Shown: one piece after another, positions 25,228 to 33,493 of the stretch
Position numbering within the stretch: the first letter of the stretch is position 1
Layout: every line of letters starts with the position of its first letter
Notes under the pieces: model-generated
Told to the model about the DNA's origin: nothing
The model's input: the letters and a program-made list of their open reading frames with translations, nothing else
Database searches by the model: none
Made by a program: the position numbers and the translations under genes
Source of the DNA: Lysobacter sp. CFH 32150
Lineage (GTDB): Bacteria; Pseudomonadota; Gammaproteobacteria; Xanthomonadales; Xanthomonadaceae
NCBI RefSeq assembly: GCF_022758295.1
Contig: NZ_JALDWJ010000008.1
Location: 62,001 to 126,000, forward strand
Length of the DNA: 64,000 nucleotides
Direction: 5' to 3'

Positions 25228-26123
25228 AACTGGCGATCCTCTCGCGCAACAGCAAGTTGTATTCCACCCGGCGCCTGGTCGAAGCCGCGCGCGAGCGTGG
25301 GCATAGCGTGCGCGTGCTGGATCCACTGCGCTGCTACATGCGCATCGCGTCCGACGGCTTCGCCATGCACCACCAGGGCCGCGCCCTGGCCGGCTACCAC
25401 GCGGTGATTCCGCGTATCGGCGCATCGGTCACACGCTATGGCAGCGCAGTGCTGCGCCAGTTCGAACTGATGGGTAGTTACACCCCGAATCCGTCCGACG
25501 CCATCCTCAAGGCGCGCGACAAGCTGCGTTGCCACCAGCTACTGGCGGCCCAGGGCCTGGGCCTGCCGGCGACGGTGTTCGGTGACAACCCCGACGACAC
25601 CAACGACCTGCTGGCGATGCTTGGCCCGACGCCGCACGTGATCAAGCTCAACGAAGGGACCCAGGGCGCGGGTGTGATGCTGACCGAGAAGCTGTCGGCC
25701 TCGCGCAGCGTGATCGAGGCGTTGCGTGGGCTGTACGCCAATTTCCTGGTGCAGGAATTCGTCGCCGAAGCCAAGGGCGCTGACCTGCGCTGCTTCGTGG
25801 TCGGCAGCCAGGTGGTAGCAGCAATGCGCCGGCAGGCACCGAAAGGGGACTTCCGCTCCAACCTGCACCGCGGCGGCACGGCCAAGGCAGTGACCCCTTC
25901 GGCGGCTGAGCAGGAAACCGCGGTCCGGGCCGCCAGGCTGTTGGGCTTGGGAGTGGCCGGCGTGGACCTGATCCGCTCCAGGCGCGGCCCGCTGATCCTG
26001 GAGGTCAACGCTTCGCCGGGGCTGGAGGGGATCGAGGCCGCCAGCGGCGTGGACGTGGCGGGGGCGGTGATCGACCACGTCCATCGCAGTGCCCAGCGCA
26101 AACGGGTCAAAGCCACGGGCTGA
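25224..26123 (+). CDS. rimK: ribosomal protein S6-L-glutamate ligase
   Basis: A 299-residue ATP-grasp ligase that adds glutamates to the C-terminus of ribosomal protein S6. It begins '[20 protein letters not shown]', contains '[20 protein letters not shown]' and '[10 protein letters not shown]', the ATP-grasp segments '[15 protein letters not shown]' and '[20 protein letters not shown]', and the metal site '[17 protein letters not shown]'. Length and order match E. coli RimK closely. Overlaps rimB by ATGA. Confidence 0.95.
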   Translation: MKLAILSRNSKLYSTRRLVEAARERGHSVRVLDPLRCYMRIASDGFAMHHQGRALAGYHAVIPRIGASVTRYGSAVLRQFELMGSYTPNPSDAILKARDKLRCHQLLAAQGLGLPATVFGDNPDDTNDLLAMLGPTPHVIKLNEGTQGAGVMLTEKLSASRSVIEALRGLYANFLVQEFVAEAKGADLRCFVVGSQVVAAMRRQAPKGDFRSNLHRGGTAKAVTPSAAEQETAVRAARLLGLGVAGVDLIRSRRGPLILEVNASPGLEGIEAASGVDVAGAVIDHVHRSAQRKRVKATG

Positions 26124-26139
26124 ATGGGCGCTTGGCCGG

Positions 26140-26190
26140 ATTAACGAATTTTTAAGGCCATTTCATACAGGTTTTTAACGCGGCTTTAAT
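26140..26190 (+). promoter_or_regulatory. array of TTTAA-type half-sites with overlapping promoter
   Basis: ATTAA (26140), TTTAA (26151), TTTCA (26161), TTTAA (26174) and TTTAA (26185) recur at spacings of about one helical turn (11, 10, 13, 11 bp), as expected for dimers of an OmpR/PhoP-type regulator. A sigma-70-like promoter TTCATA (26162-26167) with 17-bp spacing to TTTAAT (26185-26190) overlaps the array. An OmpR-type regulator gene lies 260 bp downstream. Confidence 0.45.
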
Positions 26191-26196
26191 CGCCCC

Positions 26197-26328
26197 CTGC
26201 GTAGCCTGTCCGGACCGCAGCTCTGCCTGTAAGCCGCTCGGCAAACCGAAACGGACGAAGCAGATTACGGTAATCGGGGCTTTACTTTGGCCCAGGTACG
26301 GTGCTCCCGTGCCTGGGCCTGTTTTTGT
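26197..26328 (+). ncRNA. candidate small RNA
   Basis: The segment between the promoter above and a strong terminator would give an RNA of about 130 nt. It can form CGG-CAAA-CCG and GATTA-CGG-TAATC hairpins and then the terminator. No open frame fits. The boundaries are predicted from sequence only; it could instead be an attenuated leader of the response-regulator gene. Confidence 0.45.
26290..26326 (+). terminator. intrinsic terminator upstream of the response regulator
   Basis: GCCCAGG-TACGG / CCCGT-GCCTGGGC with a short loop is followed by GTTTTTG after two bases. It sits 127 bp before the response-regulator start, so it ends an RNA that begins upstream of the operon. Confidence 0.75.
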
Positions 26329-26452
26329 CTGCATGCCCGTCTGCGGTCGTCCTGCATGCGTTCATCGCGGCAGGCTCTGGCAGAATTGTTAAGACGTGCG
26401 GAACCCCAGCGCGAGCGCCGGGTCGAACAACCCCACACATTCAGGAACCGCC

Positions 26453-27133
26453 ATGCGCATCCTCGTCATTGAAGACAACCAGGACATCGCCGCCAACCTC
26501 GGCGACTACCTCGAGGATCGCGGCCACACCGTCGACTTCGCCGCTGATGGTGTCACCGGCCTGCACCTCGCGGTGGTCCATGACTTCGATGCGATCGTGC
26601 TCGACCTCAGCCTGCCCGGCCTCGATGGCCTCGAGGTATGCCGCAAACTGCGCAACGAGGCCCGCAAGCAGACGCCGGTACTGATGCTCACTGCGCGCGA
26701 TTCACTCGACAACAAACTGGCCGGCTTCGATTCCGGCGCCGACGACTACCTGATCAAGCCATTCGCGCTGCAGGAAGTCGAAGTGCGCCTGAACGCGCTG
26801 GCACGGCGCGGCCGCGGCGTGCAGACCCGGGTGCTGAATGTCGGCGAGCTCGAATACAACCTCGACACGCTGGAAGTGCGGCGCGAAGGCAAGTTGCTGC
26901 AACTCAATCCGACCGCGCTGAAGATCCTGCAGGCGCTGATGGAAGCCGCCCCGGCGGTGGTGACGCGGCAGGAACTCGAAACCCGCGTGTGGGGCGAGGA
27001 ACTGCCGGATTCTGATTCGCTGCGCGTGCATATCCACGGCCTGCGCGCGGTGGTCGACAAGCCGTTCGCGACGCCGCTGATCCAGACGCGCCACGGCATC
27101 GGCTATCGCATCGCCGCACCCGATGGCGGCTGA
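26453..27133 (+). CDS. OmpR-family response regulator
   Basis: The 226-residue regulator has an N-terminal receiver domain (1-115: acidic pair in 'MRILVIEDNQDIAANL', phosphoacceptor Asp51 in 'AIVLDLSLPGLDGLEV', Thr/Ser in 'MLTARDS', Lys in 'DYLIKPFALQE') and a C-terminal winged-helix DNA-binding domain ('LQLNPTALKILQALM', 'LRVHIHGLRAVVDKPF', 'TRHGIGYRIAAP'). ATG at 26453 has an AGGAA site. It overlaps the sensor-kinase gene by 11 nt, so they form one operon. The repeated half-sites upstream could be autoregulatory. Which known system it matches is not clear. Confidence 0.9.
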   Translation: MRILVIEDNQDIAANLGDYLEDRGHTVDFAADGVTGLHLAVVHDFDAIVLDLSLPGLDGLEVCRKLRNEARKQTPVLMLTARDSLDNKLAGFDSGADDYLIKPFALQEVEVRLNALARRGRGVQTRVLNVGELEYNLDTLEVRREGKLLQLNPTALKILQALMEAAPAVVTRQELETRVWGEELPDSDSLRVHIHGLRAVVDKPFATPLIQTRHGIGYRIAAPDGG

Positions 27134-28430
27134 GAGTACGCGCCGCGCGCGTCGCTACCGACGGCGGCTCCGCAGCCGCATCATCCTGTCGTTCGTGCTG
27201 CTCGGCTTCGGCCTGACCGCGCTGTTCGCCTGGTCGGTCAATCGAGTGCGCGATCAGGTCGAGGACAAGCTGGTCGTCGATGTGATGAACCGCAACATCG
27301 ACTTGTATGCGCAGCAATACGAGCGCGATCCGCGGAACCCGAGCCTGCCGGTCGACCAGATGCGCGCATTCGCGTTCACGCCGGACAAGTTCGAAAGCGT
27401 GCGCCAGAGCCAGCCCGATTGGTACGAGCTGTCCGATGGCATCCACGGCCTCAGCGGCGTCGACGAGGCGGGCCGACCGTTCTCGTACAGGCTGGCGGTG
27501 CGCAAGACGCCCCAGGTGTGGTTCTTCCTCGCCTACGACATGACCACGACGTTGCGCGGGCAGGAACAGTTCAACCGCGCGATCTACGCCGCGGTGGTCG
27601 TGTTCACCCTGTTGTCCTTGCTGGTCGGGTTGTGGGCGGCTTCGCGGGTGATGAGCCCGGTGTCGGAGCTTGCGAATCGCCTGAAGCAGTCCGGTCGCAG
27701 CTCGCAACCAGAAGCACTGGCCGAGCATTTCCCCGACGACGAAGTCGGCCAGCTCGCAGCCGCGCTCGACGATTATGCTGCGCGCCTGACCGAAGTCGTG
27801 CAGCGCGATCGCGAATTCAACGCCGACGTCAGCCACGAGCTGCGTACGCCGCTGGCGGTGATCCGCGGTGCCACCGAGCTCCTGCTGTCGCGGCCGGAGC
27901 TCGACGACCGCATGCAGGCCCGGCTGCGCCGCATCCAACGCGCCGAGCAGCAATGCACCGATCTCATCAGTGCATTGCTGTTGCTGTCGCGCAACGAGCG
28001 GGGCCATGGCATCTGCGATGTCGGCAAGGTCGCCGAGCAACTCCTCGATGCCCATCGCGCGCAGCTCGGTGGCAAGCCGCTCACCTTGCAGCTGGAAGGC
28101 GAGAGCGGATTGATCGTGGATGCGCCGGAAGCTGCGGTTGCCGTGGCCCTGGGCAACCTGATCGGCAACGCGGTGAAGTACACCCCGCAGGGTGACGTGG
28201 TGGTGCGCCTGCACCCCAGTTCCGTGGAAGTCGTCGATTCCGGCCCGGGCCTCACTCCAGAGGACGCCGCGCGCCTGTTCGAGCGCGGCTATCGCGGCAC
28301 CCATGCCGAACATTCGCAGGGTGGCGGCATCGGCCTGTCGATCGTGCGTCGCCTGTGCGAGCTGTACGGCTGGGACGTGCGCGTCGTGCCAGGAGCCGAA
28401 CGCGGCGTGGTGGCGACGTTGAGTTTTTGA
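27123..28430 (+). CDS. membrane sensor histidine kinase
   Basis: The 435-residue kinase has a membrane helix at about 20-42, a roughly 110-residue periplasmic sensor domain without a recognised fold, a second helix at about 158-178, a HAMP-like linker, the dimerisation/phosphoacceptor box 'FNADVSHELRTPLAVI' with His238, and the ATPase domain with N box 'ALGNLIGNAVKYTPQG', 'VVDSGPGL' and 'GGGIGLSIVRRLCELYGW'. It pairs with the overlapping upstream response regulator. The signal is unknown. Confidence 0.9.
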   Translation: MAAESTRRARRYRRRLRSRIILSFVLLGFGLTALFAWSVNRVRDQVEDKLVVDVMNRNIDLYAQQYERDPRNPSLPVDQMRAFAFTPDKFESVRQSQPDWYELSDGIHGLSGVDEAGRPFSYRLAVRKTPQVWFFLAYDMTTTLRGQEQFNRAIYAAVVVFTLLSLLVGLWAASRVMSPVSELANRLKQSGRSSQPEALAEHFPDDEVGQLAAALDDYAARLTEVVQRDREFNADVSHELRTPLAVIRGATELLLSRPELDDRMQARLRRIQRAEQQCTDLISALLLLSRNERGHGICDVGKVAEQLLDAHRAQLGGKPLTLQLEGESGLIVDAPEAAVAVALGNLIGNAVKYTPQGDVVVRLHPSSVEVVDSGPGLTPEDAARLFERGYRGTHAEHSQGGGIGLSIVRRLCELYGWDVRVVPGAERGVVATLSF

Positions 28431-28431
28431 C

Positions 28432-28564
28432 TCCCTCCCCTGCTTGCAGGGAAGGGGTGGGGTGGGGTGTGAGGCGCGCAGCGCCGAATCTTGTCGCGAG
28501 AGGAGCAGGCTCGGCGCTTACGCGCCTCGAACCCCTCCTAGCCCCCCTGCAAGCAGGTGGAGGG
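28432..28564. repeat. nested inverted repeat between convergent genes
   Basis: Outer arms TCCCTCCCCTGCTTGCAGGG (28432-28451) and its imperfect complement at 28542-28564 enclose an inner pair built around GAGGCGCGCAGCGCCGA and TCGGCGCTTACGCGCCTC. It lies between the sensor-kinase and ilvE stops and may terminate both. Confidence 0.65.
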
Positions 28565-28566
28565 AC

Positions 28567-29478
28567 TTACACCGGCTCGAGCCAGCCGTACTTGTCCCTC
28601 GTGCTGCCATCGAACAGGCCAAAGAACAGTGCTTGCAACTGCTTGGTCACCGGTCCCGGCTTGCCGGCGCCAACCTGGCGACCGTCAACGGAACGGATCG
28701 GCGTGATCTCGGCCGCGGTGCCGCACATGAACAACTCATCGCACAGATAGAGGTATTCACGCGGCAGGTCGCGTTCGATCACTTCGATGCCATTGTCGCG
28801 GGCGAGGGCGATGATGGTGTTGCGGGTGATGCCGTTGAGCAGTGCGGCGCTCACCGGCGTGGTATGCAACGCGCCATCGAACACCAGGAACAGATTCTCG
28901 CCGGCGCCTTCGCTCAGCAGGCCGGTGGAAGCGAGTGCGATGCCTTCACCGAAACCAAGGCGGCGCGCCTCGCGCGCGACCAGCTGGCCCGACAGATAAT
29001 TGCCGCCGGCCTTGGCGCCCGCGGGAATGGTATTGGGCGCGAATCGCTGCCAGCTCGACACGCAGGCATCGATGCCTTGCTCGAGCACGCTGGCGCCGAG
29101 GTACTGGCCCATCTTCCACGTGGCGACGGCGACGTCGACCGGTGTTTCCGCGGACAACCCGAAACCGCCGAGGCCGCGATATGCGACCGGGCGCAGGTAG
29201 TCGGTGGTGTTGTTGTTGGCGGTGATCACTTCACGGCACGCGGCGTTGATCTGCTCCAGCGTGTACGGCACCGGCATGTCGTAGATCTTGGCCGAGGCAT
29301 ACAGGCGACGGTTATGGTCGGTGAGGCGGAAGATCGCCGGACCGTTGTGCGTCTGGTAGCAGCGGATGCCCTCGAACACCGACGAGCCGTAATGCAGCGC
29401 ATGCGACATCACGTGGGTGGTGGCCTCGGCCCATGGCTTGATCTTGCCGTTGTGCCAGATCCATTCGGGGTAGTTCAT
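28567..29478 (-). CDS. ilvE: branched-chain-amino-acid aminotransferase
   Basis: The 303-residue class IV PLP enzyme makes leucine, isoleucine and valine from their 2-oxo acids with glutamate. It starts 'MNYPEWIWHNGKIKPW', has 'HYGSSVFEGIRCYQT', 'YLRPVAYRGLGGFGLSAE', the cofactor lysine in 'IPAGAKAGGNYLSGQLV' (Lys156), 'LLSEGAGENLFLVFDG' and 'CGTAAEITPIRSVDGR'. All family motifs are present and length is normal. A single-gene unit on the - strand. Confidence 0.95.
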   Translation of the reverse strand: MNYPEWIWHNGKIKPWAEATTHVMSHALHYGSSVFEGIRCYQTHNGPAIFRLTDHNRRLYASAKIYDMPVPYTLEQINAACREVITANNNTTDYLRPVAYRGLGGFGLSAETPVDVAVATWKMGQYLGASVLEQGIDACVSSWQRFAPNTIPAGAKAGGNYLSGQLVAREARRLGFGEGIALASTGLLSEGAGENLFLVFDGALHTTPVSAALLNGITRNTIIALARDNGIEVIERDLPREYLYLCDELFMCGTAAEITPIRSVDGRQVGAGKPGPVTKQLQALFFGLFDGSTRDKYGWLEPV

Positions 29479-29570
29479 GTTCGCTGCCTGCGCGGGGAAA
29501 CCGCTATTTTGCCCTAGCGCAAGGCTGGAACGCTGCGCGTATGGCGTTAACAGGCGGCTTTAGCAGGACA

Positions 29571-30155
29571 CTACAGGCTTACCCACCAGCAATCGAAGTG
29601 GCGGCGCAAGCCGAACACCGTATGGGACGGCGTGCTGCCGTTGGCCAGGGTCTGCTCGACCCGCAAGGCCACCGTCGGCGCGCGCACGGTGGTTTGCGGG
29701 TAGTAGTCGTCGCTGACGCCAGGATTCCCGCTGCCATCGGGATCGTCCACATCTTCGGGAGGACGCGCAGTGACCGGAATGATGTCCACCAGTGGGCGAT
29801 GGACGATCGCATCGAGCCGGCTCATCACGCTTTCCGCGCCGCTGCTCGAAATGCCCACCCAGTGGTACACGCTGGCCAGGCGATTCGCATCCTGCGCGTC
29901 GATCGCGGTGGTCATTTCGTAGACCAGGTCCTGCAGGTTGCGTGAGCAGCCGACCTGACGGAGCCGCAACCCGCGTGCTTCCGATGACGCCCGCGGCAAC
30001 CGATCGGCGGCGCCGAGCTCGGCGCATTTCTGATCGGTGAAAACCGCGGTGCCATCCGGTCGGGTGCAGCGGCGTACCTGCGCCTGCGCGGAAGATCCCC
30101 ACGGCAGCCAGAGCACGAGTGCGAGCAGGAGCAGCAAACGGGACAGGAAAGGCAT
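29571..30155 (-). CDS. secreted DUF4124-like protein
   Basis: A 194-residue protein with a strong signal peptide (about 1-25, ending 'SSAQAQV'). The mature start 'RRCTRPDGTAVFTDQKC' is the DUF4124 pattern (C-x-x-x-x-G-x-x-x-[YF]-[ST]-D-x-x-C). The rest has 'YHWVGISSSGAESVMSRLDA', 'VHRPLVDIIPV' and a C-terminal 'RRHFDCWWV'. The same blocks occur in the protein encoded 66 bp upstream. Periplasmic or outer-membrane associated; function unknown. Confidence 0.72.
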   Translation of the reverse strand: MPFLSRLLLLLALVLWLPWGSSAQAQVRRCTRPDGTAVFTDQKCAELGAADRLPRASSEARGLRLRQVGCSRNLQDLVYEMTTAIDAQDANRLASVYHWVGISSSGAESVMSRLDAIVHRPLVDIIPVTARPPEDVDDPDGSGNPGVSDDYYPQTTVRAPTVALRVEQTLANGSTPSHTVFGLRRHFDCWWVSL

Positions 30156-30221
30156 CCCCGCAGCCTAACGCCGGCCGGGAATGGCGGAAAGTGCGCAGGC
30201 GAGTGGTGAGCGTGATTGCGA

Positions 30222-30857
30222 TCAGAACTTCACGAAATAGCAGCCGGCATGACGCACGACCTCGAAATCGGTCACCGAGCCGCCTTCGCCGAACACGACT
30301 TGCAACACGCCCCCGTTGCCGGAGTCGGCAGCGCTGGTCGCGAGCCAGGCGCCGGCGTCATCCGCACCGTAAATCCGTGCGGCGTAATAGTGGCTGTCGA
30401 CGACCGGCCGGCGTGCAAGGTGGTCGAGACGATCCATGATGCGTTGGCCGCGGGCATGATCCAAGCCGACCCAGTGATAGCTCTCGGCCACACGGTTGAC
30501 GTTGCCCAGCGCGAACGCACCCTGCAGGTCCATCGCCAGCTGCGTCGGTGTGCGCGCGCAGCCATTGGCGAGCGAGCGCCGCCCGACAGGTCGCGTCGTC
30601 GGCAAATCAATCTCGATGGCGATGCCCTGCTCGATGGCAGCGGCGAGCGACTGGGCTTCTTCGCGCGCGATGCGCCCCAGCATCTCACCCGACATCGGCA
30701 CTGCCTTAGCGCCGAACAATGCGCAGGGCTTGTCGGTATAGACGAGGATGCCGTCGGGGGATTCACAGCGCTGGAGGCCGTCCGCGGCCTGCAACGGTTG
30801 CGAACCCATGATCGCTATGAATACGGCGAGTACGAATCCTGCAATGACGGCTTTCAT
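30222..30857 (-). CDS. secreted DUF4124-like protein, paralogue
   Basis: The 211-residue paralogue has a signal peptide (about 1-24), a DUF4124-type start 'LQRCESPDGILVYTDKPCAL', the shared 'ESYHWVGLDHARGQRIMDRL', 'LARRPVVDSHYY' and a C-terminal 'VRHAGCYFVKF'. Both copies keep four cysteines in similar places, suggesting disulfides. It is probably co-transcribed with the shorter copy downstream. Function unknown. Confidence 0.72.
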   Translation of the reverse strand: MKAVIAGFVLAVFIAIMGSQPLQAADGLQRCESPDGILVYTDKPCALFGAKAVPMSGEMLGRIAREEAQSLAAAIEQGIAIEIDLPTTRPVGRRSLANGCARTPTQLAMDLQGAFALGNVNRVAESYHWVGLDHARGQRIMDRLDHLARRPVVDSHYYAARIYGADDAGAWLATSAADSGNGGVLQVVFGEGGSVTDFEVVRHAGCYFVKF

Positions 30858-30963
30858 GAGGGCACATCCACCAAATCGGATGTGCGTAGCGTCACCCTGC
30901 CTGGATCAATGCACCGTCGCAAAAACTACTTGAATGCGCGCTTGCGCTGAACTCCACAAGAAT

Positions 30964-31794
30964 TCAGCGCAGGTTGGCGAGGACGTTCAGGGTCGGTTTC
31001 GACAAATTGAGGGTGTAGAAATGCAATGCCGGTGCGCCGCCGTCGATCAGGCGTCGGCACAAATCCGCAACAAAATCGGCGGCGAAGGCGCGGATGCTTT
31101 CGACATCATCGCCGTAGGCGAGCATGCGCTTTGCGATCCAGCGCGGAATCTCGGCGCCGCACGCGTCCGAGAAGCGACGCAGCTGGGTGAAGTTGGAAAT
31201 CGGCATGATTCCCGGCACGATCGGGATCTGCACGCCGAGCTTGCGTGCATCGTCGACGAAGCGGAAATAGGCGTCGGCGTTGTAGAAATACTGGGTGATC
31301 GCACCGTCGGCGCCGGCGTCGGCCTTGGCCTTGAAGTGGCGCAGATCGGCGAGCGCGTCGTCGGCCTGCGGATGCATCTCGGGATAGCAGCCGACTTCGA
31401 TATGGAAGAAGCCGTCATGTTCCTTGCGGATGAACTCGACGAGATCCGAGGCATAACGAAAATCGCCGGTATGGCCCATGCCCGAGGGCAGGTCGCCACG
31501 CAGCGCGACGATGCGCTTGCAGCCCATCGCCTTGTAGCGTTCGAGCAACTCGCCCAGTTCGGTGCGGGTACCGCCGACGCAGGAAATATGCGGCGCGGCA
31601 TCGAGGCCGTGGGTGTGATGCAGGCGCTCGACCGTTTCCGGGGTGTACGACAACGTCGAACCGCCGGCACCGAACGTGCACGACACGTACTCGGGCTTCT
31701 GCGCCTTGAGCTTCGCCGCAGTCTTGTCGAGCTGCGCGCGTTGTTCGTCGGTTTTGGGCGGGTAGAACTCGAAGGAAATCGGGAAGCGGGTCAT
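30964..31794 (-). CDS. metF: 5,10-methylenetetrahydrofolate reductase
   Basis: The 276-residue flavoprotein reduces methylene-THF to methyl-THF, the methyl donor for methionine synthesis. Motifs: 'FPISFEFYPPKTDEQRAQLD', 'YVSCTFGAGGSTLSYT', 'IVALRGDLPSGMGHTGDF', 'DGAITQYFYNADAYFRFVDD' and 'PIVPGIMPISNFTQL'. It follows ahcY on the same strand after a gap of 73 bp that contains a GC-rich hairpin, so it probably shares the SAH-riboswitch transcript with partial attenuation. Confidence 0.95.
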   Translation of the reverse strand: MTRFPISFEFYPPKTDEQRAQLDKTAAKLKAQKPEYVSCTFGAGGSTLSYTPETVERLHHTHGLDAAPHISCVGGTRTELGELLERYKAMGCKRIVALRGDLPSGMGHTGDFRYASDLVEFIRKEHDGFFHIEVGCYPEMHPQADDALADLRHFKAKADAGADGAITQYFYNADAYFRFVDDARKLGVQIPIVPGIMPISNFTQLRRFSDACGAEIPRWIAKRMLAYGDDVESIRAFAADFVADLCRRLIDGGAPALHFYTLNLSKPTLNVLANLR

Positions 31795-31835
31795 CGCAAC
31801 ATCCGTCTCGGTGGCCGGGGCATTGCCAGAAACAG

Positions 31836-31859
31836 GGCGGGCGGCCGGAGCCGCCCGCC
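31836..31859 (-). terminator. GC hairpin between ahcY and metF
   Basis: GGCGGGCGGC / GCCGCCCGCC with a 4-nt loop is followed, on the - strand, by CTGTTTC. The T run is poor, so it may only dampen read-through into metF or protect the upstream mRNA. Confidence 0.5.
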
Positions 31860-31867
31860 TGTAGTAC

Positions 31868-33304
31868 TCAGTAGCGGTAATGCTCGGGCTTGTACGGGCC
31901 CTCGATTGCGACGCCGAGGTAGTCGGCCTGTTCCTTGGTGAGCCTGGTCAGCTTCACGCCGATCTTCTCGAGGTGCAGGCGCGCGACTTCCTCGTCGAGC
32001 TGCTTCGGCAGGCGGTAGACGGTCTTCTCGTACTTGTCCTTGTTCGCCCACAGGTCGATCTGCGCGAGCGTCTGGTTCGAGAACGAGTTCGACATCACGA
32101 AGCTCGGGTGGCCGGTGGCGCAGCCGAGGTTGACGAGGCGGCCTTCGGCGAGCAGGAAGATCGCGTTACCGTTCGGGAACACGTACTTGTCGACCTGCGG
32201 CTTGATGTTGATGCGCTTGGCGCCGGAAGCGTTCAGCGCATCGACCTGGATCTCGTTGTCGAAGTGGCCGATGTTGCAGACGATCGCCTGGTCCTTCATC
32301 GCCTTCATGTGATCGAGCGTCAGCACGTCCTTGTTGCCGGTGGTGGTGACGTAGATGTCGCCGCGGCCGAGCGTGCTTTCGATGGTGTTGACCTCGAAGC
32401 CTTCCATCGCTGCCTGCAACGCGCAGATCGGATCGATCTCGGTGACCACCACGCGCGCGCCGTAGGCACGCAACGAGTGCGCCGAGCCCTTGCCGACGTC
32501 GCCGTAACCACAGACGACCGCGACCTTGCCGGCGAGCATCACGTCCATCGCACGCTTGAGGCCGTCGGCCAGCGACTCGCGGCAGCCGTACAGGTTGTCG
32601 AACTTCGACTTGGTGACCGAGTCGTTGACGTTGATCGCCGGTACCAGCAGCTTGCCCTGTTCGGCGATCTGGTAGAGGCGGTGCACGCCGGTGGTGGTCT
32701 CTTCGGACACGCCCTTCCAGTCCTTGACCACGTTGGTCCAGAAGCCGGGACGCTCCTTGGCGACGCGCTTGAGCAGGTTCTTGATGATCTGCTCCTCGTG
32801 CGAGGACGCCGGTTCATCGACCCACTTCGAACCCTGTTCCAGCTCGTAACCCTTGTGGATCAGCAGGGTGACATCGCCGCCGTCGTCGACGACCAACTCC
32901 GGCCCGAGATACTGATTAGGAGCGTGGCCCGGGAAGGTCACCGCGTCGAGCGTGCAGTCCCAATACTCTTCCAGCGTTTCGCCTTTCCATGCGAACACCG
33001 GCGTGCCGGTCGCGGCGATCGCGGCGGCGGCGTGGTCCTGCGTGGAGAAGATGTTGCACGACGCCCAGCGCACGTCGGCACCGATGTCCTTCAGCGTCTC
33101 GATCAGCACGGCGGTCTGGATGGTCATGTGCAGCGAGCCGGTGACGCGGACGCCCTTGAGCGGCTTCGCGGCGGCGTGCTTCTTGCGGATGGACATCAGG
33201 CCCGGCATCTCGTGCTCGGCGATGTCGATTTCCTTGCGGCCCCAGTCGGCGAGCGAGATGTCGGCGACCTTGTAATCGTGGGCAGGTTTGACTTGTGCGT
33301 TCAT
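31868..33304 (-). CDS. ahcY: adenosylhomocysteinase
   Basis: The 478-residue NAD-dependent enzyme hydrolyses S-adenosylhomocysteine to adenosine and homocysteine. Visible blocks: '[20 protein letters not shown]', '[20 protein letters not shown]', '[14 protein letters not shown]', '[20 protein letters not shown]', the NAD-binding '[20 protein letters not shown]', '[12 protein letters not shown]' and the C-terminal 'YKPEHYRY' supplying the cofactor-binding Lys/Tyr. It includes the insert typical of longer proteobacterial forms. Start at 33304 with GGAG at 33312-33315. An SAH riboswitch lies directly upstream. Confidence 0.97.
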   Translation of the reverse strand: MNAQVKPAHDYKVADISLADWGRKEIDIAEHEMPGLMSIRKKHAAAKPLKGVRVTGSLHMTIQTAVLIETLKDIGADVRWASCNIFSTQDHAAAAIAATGTPVFAWKGETLEEYWDCTLDAVTFPGHAPNQYLGPELVVDDGGDVTLLIHKGYELEQGSKWVDEPASSHEEQIIKNLLKRVAKERPGFWTNVVKDWKGVSEETTTGVHRLYQIAEQGKLLVPAINVNDSVTKSKFDNLYGCRESLADGLKRAMDVMLAGKVAVVCGYGDVGKGSAHSLRAYGARVVVTEIDPICALQAAMEGFEVNTIESTLGRGDIYVTTTGNKDVLTLDHMKAMKDQAIVCNIGHFDNEIQVDALNASGAKRINIKPQVDKYVFPNGNAIFLLAEGRLVNLGCATGHPSFVMSNSFSNQTLAQIDLWANKDKYEKTVYRLPKQLDEEVARLHLEKIGVKLTRLTKEQADYLGVAIEGPYKPEHYRY

Positions 33305-33322
33305 GGTGTTGCTCCGTTGTTG

Positions 33323-33345
33323 GGAGTCCCTACTGCGGACTCGCA
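33323..33345 (-). promoter_or_regulatory. stem-loop between SAH aptamer and ahcY start
   Basis: GGGAGTCC / GGACTCGC forms a hairpin just downstream of the aptamer and 20 bp before the ahcY start. It is a candidate part of the expression platform; no U run follows, which fits translational control. Confidence 0.45.
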
Positions 33346-33350
33346 TTAAC

Positions 33351-33423
33351 GGGCGCCGTTGTTGCGTGGAACCTCGCCGAGCCTGGCCGTCCTTGCGACG
33401 GTCGCAGCGCCCCTCGGCGGGGC
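33351..33423 (-). promoter_or_regulatory. SAH riboswitch of ahcY
   Basis: On the - strand the sequence has GCCGAGGGGCGCTGCGACC, a variable hairpin, then GGCCAGGCTCGGC and AACAACGGCGCCC. This is the SAH-riboswitch consensus, including the pseudoknot pairing GGGCGC with GCGCCC and the P1 CCGAG/CTCGG helix. SAH binding normally switches ahcY on, clearing a product inhibitor of methyltransferases. Confidence 0.92.
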
Positions 33424-33493
33424 AGGGCACGCGGTATTGCGCCGCGTGCCTGTTTGTTTGCCGTTCCGGACGCAATGTCCGGAATGGCGATGG

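Larger units (their letters stand above)
26124..26452 (+). other. 329-bp gene-free stretch upstream of the two-component operon
   Basis: This region holds an array of T-rich half-sites, a candidate promoter, a candidate structured RNA with its own terminator, and about 120 bp of leader before the response-regulator gene. No coding frame is convincing. Confidence 0.7.
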
